DNA of 64,000 nt from Exiguobacterium aestuarii (GCF_020171655.1 NZ_JAIVAC010000001.1:682001-746000); one strand, 5' to 3'. Counted from the stretch's first letter, positions 17,925 through 26,410 are shown. Program-made: numbers and translations. The notes: a model not told the origin generated them from the letters alone.

Positions 17925-17973
17925 AAAAATCGATGCCGCTGAACAAACCGTTCGAGCGTGCATCGATTTTTTT
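17923..17973. terminator. Bidirectional terminator between convergent genes
   Basis: AAAAAAATCGATGC (17923-17936) is exactly complementary to GCATCGATTTTTTT (17960-17973), giving A and T tracts for both directions. Confidence 0.85.
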
Positions 17974-19006
17974 ATGCGGCATCTTCTTCTGTTGATTCAA
18001 CTTTTTCCGTATGACGGACAATCGGGAAGTTTTTAAAGAGTCGACTTCCAATCAATCCGAATCCGATTCCAAGGATGAATAAAACAACAGCTGTCAGTGT
18101 GACGGTCTGCCAGTCGTTGAAGCCATACATGACGAGTAGACCAGGAATACCCGCAGCCGACCCGGGGGCATCATTGATCATACCGGTCATCGCTACAATC
18201 AATCCTGCGATTGCACCTCCTACAAAGTTCACACTATAGATTGGGATTGGATTCGCCGAGATGAGGTCGGCCTGTGTCAACGGTTCAATGGCTACAGAAA
18301 GCTGGTCTTTTTTCGTACCGATTTTCAGTTGACGGAACAACAGGTAGTTCATCGAAATGGATGCGGTCAACGCGAGAGCGGCAATCGCCATCGGCACACC
18401 TGTCAATCCGAGCATCGCCGTCAAAGCCATTGAGCTGAGAGGTGACGTCGACACGACAGTAACGATTCCACCGAGAACGAGTCCCATGACGACAGGGTTT
18501 TGCGTCGCGGCGAGTTCGATGACTGCACCGATTTGTGCAAGTGTATTTGAAACCAGTGGGTCCACGCCAGTAGCGACGAGACGTGCGAGCGGTGCCATCA
18601 CGATGACGTAGAAAATCATATCGACACCTGTCGGAAGATAGCGATTGATTCGTGTGCCAGCCAGAGCTAGGATATATCCTGCGAAAAATCCAGGAAGGAT
18701 CCCGAAACCAGACACGGATAACCCGATCATTAAACTATAAACGGGATTGATTCCGAGTGCGATGGCAACGAGTGCTGCGGCAGCAGGACCAGATAATGAA
18801 CCGGCTGCCTGCCCGACTTCTTCATATAAAGGGAGTGGCAGTAATCCGCCGATGGCATATGCGTTGAATGCTTCGACGAGAAAGCTTGCGATTGCCGCAC
18901 CTGCCAATGCGCCCATCGCTTTCATTCCGTAAGGCGCCTTGTAACTGAAAAGTGTGAACAAGGCGAGGATGAGCAGTAAAAGTGCAATTCCTTGAATAAT
19001 GACCAT
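17972..19006 (-). CDS. EIIC-like multi-pass membrane transporter (PTS_EIIC_2 type)
   Basis: A 344-residue membrane protein with about eight to ten hydrophobic segments. Gly-rich turns include LPLPLYEEVGQAAGSLSGP, PTGVDMIFYVI and STSPLSSMALTAMLGLTGVP. I recognise this arrangement as the stand-alone EIIC_2-type permease family of Firmicutes. No EIIA or EIIB gene is adjacent, so PTS coupling is uncertain. Two cre-like sites lie in the upstream intergenic region, which would suit carbon-regulated transport. Substrate unknown. Confidence 0.65.
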   Translation of the reverse strand: MVIIQGIALLLLILALFTLFSYKAPYGMKAMGALAGAAIASFLVEAFNAYAIGGLLPLPLYEEVGQAAGSLSGPAAAALVAIALGINPVYSLMIGLSVSGFGILPGFFAGYILALAGTRINRYLPTGVDMIFYVIVMAPLARLVATGVDPLVSNTLAQIGAVIELAATQNPVVMGLVLGGIVTVVSTSPLSSMALTAMLGLTGVPMAIAALALTASISMNYLLFRQLKIGTKKDQLSVAIEPLTQADLISANPIPIYSVNFVGGAIAGLIVAMTGMINDAPGSAAGIPGLLVMYGFNDWQTVTLTAVVLFILGIGFGLIGSRLFKNFPIVRHTEKVESTEEDAA

Positions 19007-19116
19007 AAACTCTTCCTTCTTTCTATCTATCTGTATTCATTCATAATTTCTTCTATATTCAATGATTGAAAGGCTTCTGTAAAGCCATTTTCATCAGAAA
19101 AATCAAAATTGATTCA

Positions 19117-19162
19117 TGATACCGTTTACATGAAGAAACAAAAAATCATGGGAGCGTTTTCT
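19117..19162. promoter_or_regulatory. Two cre-like sites between divergent transporter genes
   Basis: 19117-19131 and 19148-19162 each match WTGNAANCGNWNNCW with one mismatch. They lie in the 263-base gap between the EIIC-like gene and the calcium ATPase gene. CcpA control of one or both is inferred. Confidence 0.4.
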
Positions 19163-19269
19163 TTGAAAAATGACATCAATTATACAAGTTTGGACGTGTC
19201 GAGCCGAATCAGATTGGGAACAGATAGGGGATAGATGTTTCATAAAGTATTGGTCGAGGAGGAAAGAAC

Positions 19270-21933
19270 ATGCAGAACGAGAACAGGGAATGGCATGCGC
19301 TCGAAGTAGACGAGGTTCAGTCCCACGTGGAGACTGATGTGGAATCTGGTCTCTCGAAGCAAACGGTCACCAATCGACAGGAGGAGTTCGGAAAGAACGT
19401 TCTACCTGAAAAGGAGAAGACGCCAGAAATTATAAAATTTTTAAGACAGTTCAATGATATTCTCGTTTACGTCCTTTTGGGAGCGGCAATTGTCACCGGT
19501 TTTCTTGGCGAATATATCGATACGATTGTCATCGTCTTAGTTGTGACGGTCATCGGGGTTGTCGGTTATCTCCAAGAGAATAAAGCGGAAGAAGCACTTG
19601 AAGGAATCAAAAAGTTGTTAGAGACGAAAGCGACCGTCATTCGCGATGGTAAACAATCCGAAATCGATTCAAGTGATCTCGTCGTCGGGGATATTCTCGT
19701 TCTCGCTGCAGGCGACAAGGTACCCGCCGACGCAAGGGTCATTCAAGCGGAAAAATTTAAAGTGGAAGAATCCGCATTGACCGGTGAGGCCACAACGGTC
19801 GAGAAAAAACCAGACGTCGTCAAAGAAGAAGCCGTGCTCGCAGATCGAAAAAACATGGTCTATTCAGGAACGAGTGTGGCGACGGGAAGTGCGAAAGCCA
19901 TTGTGACGGCAATCGGAGAAGGTACGGAACTTGGTCAAATCAATGCGTCCATTTCAGAAGTACAAACCGTGAAGACGCCACTGATTCGTCAGACGACGAA
20001 GTTTGGACAGACGGTCTCCATCGCCATCCTAATTATCTCTGTCATTATTTATGCATTCGGTTATTTCTTACGAGATTATGAACCAGTCGAACTCATGTTA
20101 ACGACGATTGGTCTAGCAGTCGCAGCCATTCCAGAAGGATTACCAGCTGTCATCTCCATTATCTTGGCGCTCGGGGTTAGGAATATGGCTGAGCAAAAAG
20201 CAATTGTTCGAAGTCTGCCGTCTGTTGAAACGTTAGGCGCAGTCTCGGTCATCTGTACCGATAAGACCGGAACGTTGACGAAAAACGAGATGACCGTCAA
20301 ACAAATCGTGACGGCGAAACATGACATTGAGGTGTCAGGGAGCGGGTATGCACCGAACGGAGACTTAGAATTGAACGGCCAACCGTTTGACTTGGATGAC
20401 GATGAGTCGATGATTGACCTATTGACTGTCGGGAAGACGTGTAACGATGCACAGTTGAACGAAGAAGATGGGGATTGGGTCATCAATGGGGACCCGACCG
20501 AGGCGTGTTTATTAACTGTTGCTGAGAAAGCGGAGCGCCCAATCGAGCGTCTCAAAGTCATCTCTAAAATCCCTTTTGATTCAGAGTACAAATACATGGC
20601 GACGCTCGTTGAATATAAAGACGAGCGCATGATCTTCGTCAAAGGGGCTCCGGATCGCTTGTTTGATATGGCGGCAACAGATGGCTTCAAACAAGAGTAT
20701 TGGGATGAAAAGCGAAAAGAGATTGCCGACCGTGGTCAGCGCGTCCTCGGTGCCGGATTAAAACGTGTCGACAGTTCAAAACAATCGATTGATCATGAGG
20801 ACGTTGAAGATGGTCTGACTTTCCTTGGTTTATTCGGGATCGTCGATCCTCCACGTCAAGAAGCAATCGATGCGGTAGCCGCGTGTCGCGATGCTGGAAT
20901 CCGAATTAAAATGATCACGGGTGACCATAAGGATACGGCCGTCGCCATCGCAAAAGAACTCGGTATGGAAGTTGAAGGGGCGCTCGAGGGTCGAGAGCTG
21001 ACAGACATGTCTGATGAAGAAATCAAAGAAGCGTCGGTTCATAACGATGTATTCGCGCGAACGAGTCCGAACGATAAACTTCGTCTCGTGAAAGGGTTAC
21101 AAGAGAATGGATTGATCACCTCGATGACCGGAGACGGTGTGAATGATGCACCAGCCTTAAAACGTGCCGATATTGGGGTCGCAATGGGGATTAAAGGGAC
21201 CGAAGTCGCAAAAGAAGCCTCTCAAATGGTTCTTGTCGATGATAACTTTAAAACCATCTATAACGCCGTACGTGAAGGACGACGTGTCTATGATAACTTG
21301 AAGAAAACCATCCTCTTCCTACTTCCTACGAACGGTGGACAGGCGTTGCTCGTTGCGATGAGTATTTTACTCGGGGCAGCAGCTCCACTCAGCCCGGTTC
21401 AAATCTTATGGGTCAACATGGTCGTCGCGATTACCCTTTCATTGGCGATTGCCTTTGAACCACTTGAAGAGAGTACGATGAAGCGTCCTCCACGGCCGGC
21501 GAACGTACCACTTCTCAGTCGCTATTACATCTTCCGTGTCACGTTCGTATCGATATTGATCGGGGGAGGTAGTTTATGGATCAACTACATGCTTGGAGAT
21601 TTCGATTACTCGACCGAGAAATTACAGACCATTACTTTAAATGCGATTGTCATGGCACAGTTATTCCACTTATATAACTGTCGCACTGAGTTGGTTCCGG
21701 CGTTCAATCGTCGTTTCTTCGACAATAAAATCGCGTTCCTCGTATCTGGACTGCTCATCGCCCTACAATTGTTCATCACGTATGTTCCGTTCATGCATAC
21801 GCTATTCGGGACTGCACCACTTACGTGGGAAGATTGGATTTATCCAGTGGCATTTGGAGCCGTCGTATTTATCATCGTGGAGATTGAAAAAGCCATCTCA
21901 AGACGAGTGATTGGGAATCAAAATATACACTGA
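19270..21933 (+). CDS. Calcium-transporting-type P-type ATPase
   Basis: An 887-residue P2-type cation pump. The phosphorylation site is CTDKTGTLTKNE (Asp 331). The dephosphorylation loop has ESALTGEAT. The ion-binding helix has AAIPEGLPAVISIIL (PEGL as in SERCA/PMCA-type pumps). The hinge has MTGDGVNDAPALKRADIG. N-terminal cation-ATPase and C-terminal helix domains are complete. It uses ATP to export Ca2+ or a similar divalent ion. GAGGAGGAAAG precedes the ATG. No adjacent regulator is seen. Confidence 0.92.
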   Translation: MQNENREWHALEVDEVQSHVETDVESGLSKQTVTNRQEEFGKNVLPEKEKTPEIIKFLRQFNDILVYVLLGAAIVTGFLGEYIDTIVIVLVVTVIGVVGYLQENKAEEALEGIKKLLETKATVIRDGKQSEIDSSDLVVGDILVLAAGDKVPADARVIQAEKFKVEESALTGEATTVEKKPDVVKEEAVLADRKNMVYSGTSVATGSAKAIVTAIGEGTELGQINASISEVQTVKTPLIRQTTKFGQTVSIAILIISVIIYAFGYFLRDYEPVELMLTTIGLAVAAIPEGLPAVISIILALGVRNMAEQKAIVRSLPSVETLGAVSVICTDKTGTLTKNEMTVKQIVTAKHDIEVSGSGYAPNGDLELNGQPFDLDDDESMIDLLTVGKTCNDAQLNEEDGDWVINGDPTEACLLTVAEKAERPIERLKVISKIPFDSEYKYMATLVEYKDERMIFVKGAPDRLFDMAATDGFKQEYWDEKRKEIADRGQRVLGAGLKRVDSSKQSIDHEDVEDGLTFLGLFGIVDPPRQEAIDAVAACRDAGIRIKMITGDHKDTAVAIAKELGMEVEGALEGRELTDMSDEEIKEASVHNDVFARTSPNDKLRLVKGLQENGLITSMTGDGVNDAPALKRADIGVAMGIKGTEVAKEASQMVLVDDNFKTIYNAVREGRRVYDNLKKTILFLLPTNGGQALLVAMSILLGAAAPLSPVQILWVNMVVAITLSLAIAFEPLEESTMKRPPRPANVPLLSRYYIFRVTFVSILIGGGSLWINYMLGDFDYSTEKLQTITLNAIVMAQLFHLYNCRTELVPAFNRRFFDNKIAFLVSGLLIALQLFITYVPFMHTLFGTAPLTWEDWIYPVAFGAVVFIIVEIEKAISRRVIGNQNIH

Positions 21934-21993
21934 TACGTTTCATCTATAAACAAAACGGATAAACAAATGGAGTAACGATGAAGGAGGGATACG

Positions 21994-22122
21994 ATGAAAC
22001 GAGACGAATCACAACCAGGGGTACATCCAGATCCGATTCCGGATGATGAATCAAACCCGGCACAAAAACCGGCTCCGACCCAACACCCTGATCCAGATCC
22101 CGATGAAGAATCGGATGAATAA
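21994..22122 (+). CDS. Small acidic proline-rich peptide
   Basis: A 42-codon gene with a very good ribosome site (AAGGAGGG, 6 bases before ATG) just after the ATPase gene. The product is rich in Pro, Asp and Glu with repeated HPDP/DPDP units (VHPDPIPDD, HPDPDPDEES), so it is probably disordered. No signal peptide. It is closed by its own terminator. Function unknown. Confidence 0.6.
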   Translation: MKRDESQPGVHPDPIPDDESNPAQKPAPTQHPDPDPDEESDE

Positions 22123-22141
22123 AGGGATTAACTTGTAAGAC

Positions 22142-22175
22142 AAAACCTCCTCGTCGATTAGACAAGGAGGTTTTT
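22142..22175 (+). terminator. Intrinsic terminator after the small peptide gene
   Basis: AAAACCTCCT pairs with AGGAGGTTTT around an internal CGTC/GAC extension, followed by T residues. Confidence 0.75.
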
Positions 22176-22185
22176 CGTGTCGAGC

Positions 22186-22458
22186 TTACTTTTTCGTTTT
22201 TGAGGAACGGCTGTTTTGTAGACGATTAAACTTCTTTTCATCCATATGTTCTGTGATGACAAAGTCACCGACAGGGCATTCCCACTTTCCTTTTGCGACA
22301 ACACATTCACGCAACGTCACTTGATCATCATACAGATCAAGCTCTAGCGTTTCTTTTAAAAATTGATCTACTTTTGGATTTGGCACTTTTACATATTCAT
22401 TCAAGACAAGTTCTTCATTCTTAACAGTCACATAAGAGGTGACTTGAAAATAGCGCAT
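22186..22458 (-). CDS. Conserved-looking hypothetical protein, 90 residues
   Basis: A small soluble protein starting MRYFQVTSYVTVKNEELVLN with two Cys (RECVVAKGKWECPVGDF) and a basic tail. AAAGGAGATTATCGC gives a good ribosome site on the minus strand. The Cys pair and the WECPVGDFVI turn could bind a metal, but this is a guess. I do not recognise a family. Confidence 0.6.
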   Translation of the reverse strand: MRYFQVTSYVTVKNEELVLNEYVKVPNPKVDQFLKETLELDLYDDQVTLRECVVAKGKWECPVGDFVITEHMDEKKFNRLQNSRSSKTKK

Positions 22459-22524
22459 GCGATAATCTCCTTTGATAATAAAAACTAATAACTAGTATAA
22501 CGGTTCATGAGACAAAACGGGATA

Positions 22525-23166
22525 TCAATGTTTCATCTCGGCCCGCTCACGTTTTGGTGGTGCCTCGTTAAACGGTTTTTGATGCCGAATCATGAGCCAG
22601 AAGATCAAGCCGAAGAGCGGGATGTATGGAAGAGGCCAAAGGCTCATCTTATACCGTTTCGCATCACGATTCATTAACGTAATCTGAATAAATGCCAATA
22701 AAAAGAAATCGACGGTCATCGTTCGGACGAACTGGTTGTTCTCCACATACGACCAATATTCTGCTACATTCCCTGTATTTGCGGCGGCGATAAACAATCC
22801 GATTGTCACCAGCAACAATACGACGCCAAGGATGCGTGTCGGAAGCGGTTTAACGGGAGTTGGATAAGGAGATTGTCTCGCGAAAGCCAAATAGGGGGCG
22901 AGTAAGAAGCCTCCTACGAAGAAACTACTGATTGCCGCAAACAGCGGATTTGGCTTCAATTGGTTCACTTCTGACCAAAGCAGCGGGAACATGGCTAATG
23001 GAAATACACCTAGAATACTAAATAAGGAAAGAGAATAGCCTTCGTAAGCATCCGTATTATACGTCACGAAATCAAGTAAGAATCGCCCGTCAAACGGTAC
23101 GTTCGGACCAAAAATAGCTAAAGCAATGGCCACACCCCATGGAATCAATAAAAATTTTCTCGTCAT
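22525..23166 (-). CDS. Multi-pass membrane protein of unknown function
   Basis: A 213-residue protein with about six hydrophobic helices (for example FLLIPWGVAIALAIFG, SLFSILGVFPLAMFPLLW, ILGVVLLLVTIGLFIAAA) and a basic cytosolic tail PPKRERAEMKH. The overall look is that of DUF2834-like small membrane proteins, but I cannot assign it. It is on the minus strand, 66 bases from the 90-residue gene, and may share its transcript. Confidence 0.6.
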   Translation of the reverse strand: MTRKFLLIPWGVAIALAIFGPNVPFDGRFLLDFVTYNTDAYEGYSLSLFSILGVFPLAMFPLLWSEVNQLKPNPLFAAISSFFVGGFLLAPYLAFARQSPYPTPVKPLPTRILGVVLLLVTIGLFIAAANTGNVAEYWSYVENNQFVRTMTVDFFLLAFIQITLMNRDAKRYKMSLWPLPYIPLFGLIFWLMIRHQKPFNEAPPKRERAEMKH

Positions 23167-23254
23167 ACGAACACCTCACCCAATGATAGTCATAATAGTA
23201 GTATACCCTCTTTTGGAAACACGAAAAAATGAGAAGATGCGATATCGCATGTTC

Positions 23255-23611
23255 TCATTTATTTTCACGTGCATACATTTTAATCATCGTGACAAGTTGT
23301 TGCGTTTCGTCCATTTTGGCATCAAGCAAAATACCATAATCGTATAATGAACCTAATTGACTGCGATGTCTGACATGTCCAATCAACTCAATAGGTTGAA
23401 GAGTCGGAACGAGATCAAGGACGAAGTGAACCTGCAAATCATCGGATAGTGGAAAAAGATAATCGGATCGTAATTTCAGTCCGTGTGAGCTCACATTCAG
23501 AAGAAGTCCTTCTCCATCATAAAGTTCCTTCTCTTCCCAAACGAGTCGATAAGGGATCGTACGGGGATTCGGTAGAATATAGCGAAAAGTTTCCTGTCTG
23601 CGATAACGCAT
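23255..23611 (-). CDS. PilZ-like domain protein
   Basis: A 118-residue single-domain protein. The start RYRRQETFRY holds an R-x3-R type element, followed by VSSHGLKLRSDYLFP, close to the D/NxSxxG element of PilZ domains that bind cyclic di-GMP. The beta-rich remainder (GHVRHRSQLGSLYDYGILL) fits the PilZ barrel. The ATG at 23611 follows GGGGTGA; a TTG lies one codon upstream. If correct, it links cyclic di-GMP to motility or surface behaviour. Confidence 0.6.
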   Translation of the reverse strand: MRYRRQETFRYILPNPRTIPYRLVWEEKELYDGEGLLLNVSSHGLKLRSDYLFPLSDDLQVHFVLDLVPTLQPIELIGHVRHRSQLGSLYDYGILLDAKMDETQQLVTMIKMYARENK

Positions 23612-23698
23612 CAATTCACCCCATTTCTCTACTCCCTATATCGGACATTTACAATTCGAAATGAAGTGGAAATAAGTATAATTTTTCGATAAGCTCGC

Positions 23699-23727
23699 TT
23701 TACAAATGTGAAAACGCTTTCTATAAT
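23699..23727 (+). promoter_or_regulatory. Promoter with a cre site in its spacer
   Basis: TTTACA (23699-23704), a 17-base spacer and TATAAT (23722-23727) form a near-ideal vegetative promoter. The spacer and -10 contain 23708-23722, which matches the cre consensus at all but the first weak position. CcpA bound here would block RNA polymerase. Confidence 0.7.
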
Positions 23728-23758
23728 AGGTGTACGATTTGAATAGGGAGGAGATCAG

Positions 23759-24007
23759 ATGAATGTACATGATTTACTCCGACGTTACTCGATTCAAACA
23801 CCAGTCATCTACGAAAAAAAACGTAACGGGGAGTGGGTTAAACTCGAGCGCTTACCCGCTTATACCATTCTTGAAGTCGAAACGAACGATCAAACAATCG
23901 AAGCGGTCGCCATTGATGCGTTCAAAGCGATCACCGTCTGTCGAGAATCGGCGTCGATTGAAGAAGCCCGTCCGTATGCTGTGCGCATCCAGATTGAACG
24001 ACCATAA
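23759..24007 (+). CDS. Hypothetical protein, 82 residues, behind a cre-controlled promoter
   Basis: A small soluble protein starting MNVHDLLRRYSIQTPVIYEKK, mixed alpha/beta with no membrane helix or Cys pair beyond a single Cys. The ribosome site AGGGAGGAG is strong, a consensus promoter with a cre site lies 32 bases upstream, and a terminator lies directly downstream. It is therefore a complete single-gene unit. Family not recognised. Confidence 0.65.
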   Translation: MNVHDLLRRYSIQTPVIYEKKRNGEWVKLERLPAYTILEVETNDQTIEAVAIDAFKAITVCRESASIEEARPYAVRIQIERP

Positions 24008-24010
24008 GAA

Positions 24011-24042
24011 AAGCCGTAACTTCGACAGTGAAGTTACGGCTT
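24011..24042. terminator. Hairpin terminator between convergent genes
   Basis: Perfect 13-bp stem AAGCCGTAACTTC/GAAGTTACGGCTT with a six-base loop. Confidence 0.85.
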
Positions 24043-24045
24043 ATT

Positions 24046-24741
24046 TTATGCAGCGTCTTGTTCGGTTTCATCTTGTGGATTCGTACGTTTTGCGTAGTAC
24101 ATGAATGGTGTTGCCATCCAAGCAATCACGAATTTCGCAACGTACGTCGTAATGAAGATATTCCACCAGATGTCCCAATCCATTCCCCAGAAAGCGATAA
24201 TACAGAAAGTGAACGTATCAATTAACTGTGAGAGCACGGTAGAACCTGTCGTTCTGAGCCAAAGTTTTTTCTCGCCCGTTTTGGCGCGAATCTTCGAGTA
24301 GACGAAGACGTCAAACAATTGAGAGACGAGGTAAGCAGCGAGGCTACCAAGTGTGATCAACGGAAGCATCGAGAAGAGTGCCTCAAAACTTTCGTGCATG
24401 AAGAGCGCTTCTTCGAACGGTTCATACAAGAGGGCATACTGCATGAGTACCGTCGAAACGATCAAAATGAAGAACCCGAGCCATACCCCTTTTCGAGCCG
24501 CAGCTCGTCCGTGTTTTTCGTTCAAAATATCAGTCGCTAAATAAAGCGAACCGTAGACGATGTTACCGAGCGTAAAAATGTATCCGCCAATTACAATCTG
24601 TTGTGTGACTTGAATATTTGCGACAACTGAAGCCATCGCAATCCAAGCATATAATCCGACCCGTCCGAACAATTTGTAACTGAGGACGAGAAGACCGAGT
24701 GTAAGGATGGCAGAAGGAATCCATAACCATTCGTTTAGCAT
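24046..24741 (-). CDS. Queuosine precursor transporter (YhhQ/VUT family)
   Basis: A 231-residue membrane protein with about six helices. VANIQVTQQIVIGGYIFTLG and LYLATDILNEKHGRAAARKG match the signature of the YhhQ/VUT (DUF165) family. Members import queuine-pathway precursors such as preQ0 or preQ1. AGGAAGGAG lies 8 bases before the ATG. A consensus promoter is upstream, and no preQ1 riboswitch pattern was found between the two. Confidence 0.85.
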   Translation of the reverse strand: MLNEWLWIPSAILTLGLLVLSYKLFGRVGLYAWIAMASVVANIQVTQQIVIGGYIFTLGNIVYGSLYLATDILNEKHGRAAARKGVWLGFFILIVSTVLMQYALLYEPFEEALFMHESFEALFSMLPLITLGSLAAYLVSQLFDVFVYSKIRAKTGEKKLWLRTTGSTVLSQLIDTFTFCIIAFWGMDWDIWWNIFITTYVAKFVIAWMATPFMYYAKRTNPQDETEQDAA

Positions 24742-24786
24742 GAATCATGCTCCTTCCTCTAACTATTCAATGATTTCAACTTTTCA

Positions 24787-24815
24787 AGTTTATAGAGGAA
24801 CGGAAATGATGTCAA
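24787..24815 (-). promoter_or_regulatory. Vegetative promoter of the queuosine transporter gene
   Basis: On the minus strand TTGACA (24815-24810), a 17-base spacer and TAAACT (24792-24787) lie about 45 bases before the start codon. Confidence 0.65.
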
Positions 24816-24863
24816 GGTGAGGTACACTCAGGCTGATCTATAATCCATGATACACGAACGGAG

Positions 24864-25421
24864 TCAGACACCGCTCAGTTCGATGTTCAAACCTTTTACA
24901 ATACCACGTGCACTGCCGAGCATGTCTGCTTGTTCTCTCCATGTCAATTGGTGCTTCGTTTCTTTGAAGTGATTGATCACGTCCTGCGAATAGGTTAATG
25001 ATCGAAGAACGGAATCGATTTCAACATGTTGAATATGGTCGATATCAAATTCTTTTAAGTGTTCAAGACCCACTCGCAATTCTTCGATGTTAGTAAAGGT
25101 TTGATCCAAACGATTTTGTAGGTTAATGGATTCAGTCGAGTCAGGTTTCTCACAAGTGTTTTGGCAAGCCCAAAGACTTTCTGATCCCTCGGCGAATGCA
25201 GCGAGCACATCGCTACTTTCGGATCTTAAATATCCCCAGAAAATATCAATTTCTTTTTGAGTTGGTTCGCCTTTGAAAAATAGAGTGAATTCTTCGACGG
25301 TTTCTTCTGATGTTTCAGTGGTGTTTTCTGTAACTGGTTCAGGTTTTGAGTCCTGATCTGGACTAGGCGAACAAGAAGCCAACAAAATCATGACTGTGCC
25401 TATCCCAAGTGCTCGTTTCAT
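24864..25421 (-). CDS. Lipoprotein of unknown function
   Basis: A 185-residue exported lipoprotein. The signal MKRALGIGTVMILLASCSPS has the lipobox LASC, giving lipid attachment at Cys 17. An acidic Thr/Glu-rich linker follows, then a helical domain of about 130 residues with a Cys pair in WACQNTCEKP. AGGAGGG precedes the ATG at 25421. An in-frame extension upstream is not credible because it runs toward the tRNA terminator. Last host gene before the prophage. Confidence 0.75.
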   Translation of the reverse strand: MKRALGIGTVMILLASCSPSPDQDSKPEPVTENTTETSEETVEEFTLFFKGEPTQKEIDIFWGYLRSESSDVLAAFAEGSESLWACQNTCEKPDSTESINLQNRLDQTFTNIEELRVGLEHLKEFDIDHIQHVEIDSVLRSLTYSQDVINHFKETKHQLTWREQADMLGSARGIVKGLNIELSGV

Positions 25422-25513
25422 CGAAACCCTCCTGTAAAAGATATGGTAATCCAAATTGTACCATTGATTGTCGTCAGAATGTTCATCAAAAACGATATTA
25501 GATTGATAAGTAT

Positions 25514-25548
25514 AAAAAAAGCACCTCCTGTCATAAACAGGAAGTGCT
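25514..25548 (-). terminator. Host terminator downstream of the split tRNA gene
   Basis: On the minus strand AGCACTTCCTG pairs with CAGGAGGTGCT around a seven-base loop and is followed by seven T. It is 31 bases past the tRNA 3-prime end, as for a tRNA transcript. Confidence 0.8.
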
Positions 25549-25578
25549 CTGAACCGCTTCGTTGAGCGGTGTTTATGA

Positions 25579-25603
25579 TGCCTCCGACGAGAATCGAACT
25601 CGT
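25579..25603 (-). other. Prophage left junction attL: 3-prime fragment of a tRNA gene
   Basis: On the minus strand ACGAG-TTCGATT-CTCGT forms a perfect T arm (25603-25587). CGGAGGC and a discriminator A (25586-25579) complete the 3-prime acceptor strand. No D arm, anticodon arm or 5-prime GCCTCCG is found on the prophage side, so the tRNA is truncated. This is what integration into a tRNA 3-prime end leaves at the distal junction. The core boundary and the tRNA identity are not resolved. Confidence 0.7.
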
Positions 25604-25766
25604 GCTGCAGCATTACCATTTCTAATTTGGTTTTTCGTGGGAGCATATTCGTGCGAGATGTGGCGTGGTTGAGCCATTCTCTAATTCGTTATTGTAAGTT
25701 ATTGGTGTTTAAAACTGTGAATTCGCCTGTGCATGGGCGGTAAGTGTGCACAATGCTGTGCACTAA

Positions 25767-26225
25767 TCAATTGCTTAACAGTTTTACTTTTTGTGTCTCG
25801 AATTCTTCCTGAGACAACACCCCAGCGTCGAGTAATTGCTTGAGTTTGAGTAATTCGTCCGCCGCACTATTTGAGGAAGTTTCATTTTGTGTCTGCAATG
25901 GTTGATTGATTAGTTCTTCTACATGATCTCGTAATTTTAAAGCCAGGTCATATTCTTTCTTTGCAAACATGATAGAGTTCTCGTCTCTCACAGCATCCAT
26001 TACTCCGGTAGTATCTTTACTGCCCGAGAAAACGAACTGGATATAACCCTGCGTAAGACCAGGCTTTTTTATTTGAATTCCTGAAAGAGAGCTGATTCGG
26101 ATATTTTTATCTCCGCCGCCATTGTTGAAACGATTCATTAATCCGCGGCGAACGATTTTAACAAAACCATTCTCTACAGTCACTTGAGTTTTACCAACGG
26201 TTTTAAAATCAAAAACATTATTCAT
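25767..26225 (-). CDS. bPH-like plus SHOCT domain protein
   Basis: A 152-residue protein. The N-terminal 100 residues are a beta-rich domain like DUF4429/bacterial PH (VFDFKTVGKTQVTVENGFVKI, ISSLSGIQIKKP). The C-terminal 30 residues form a SHOCT helix pair (ELLKLKQLLDAGVLSQEEF). AGGAGGTACGACTT precedes the ATG. It is the first prophage gene inside attL and is transcribed outward. SHOCT proteins often accompany oligomeric or phage cargo proteins; the exact role is unknown. Confidence 0.78.
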   Translation of the reverse strand: MNNVFDFKTVGKTQVTVENGFVKIVRRGLMNRFNNGGGDKNIRISSLSGIQIKKPGLTQGYIQFVFSGSKDTTGVMDAVRDENSIMFAKKEYDLALKLRDHVEELINQPLQTQNETSSNSAADELLKLKQLLDAGVLSQEEFETQKVKLLSN

Positions 26226-26410
26226 AAGTCGTACCTCCTAATATTTTCTCGTTCATATTGTATCATGTATAGTACATATACCCATCTTTGTTAAATAAAG
26301 TTTCAATTCGACACGGATTCGATAAAATTGTCGAACAATATTTTACAGGGGGAGCCAAAATTATGGTTGAATCTATAAGTGCGTTGTATCATACTTAAGA
26401 CATAGATTAC

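Noticed and set aside
24742-24809. preQ1 riboswitch before the queuosine-precursor transporter
   Set aside because: The short leader lacks the preQ1 aptamer pattern; only a promoter and ribosome site are seen.
25422-25646. In-frame extension of the lipoprotein gene upstream
   Set aside because: It would remove the signal peptide from the N terminus and runs through the tRNA terminator and tRNA fragment. The ATG at 25421 has AGGAGGG.
25621-25766. A complete tmRNA or tRNA on the prophage side of attL
   Set aside because: No 5-prime acceptor strand, anticodon arm or tag-peptide frame could be found upstream of the T arm.
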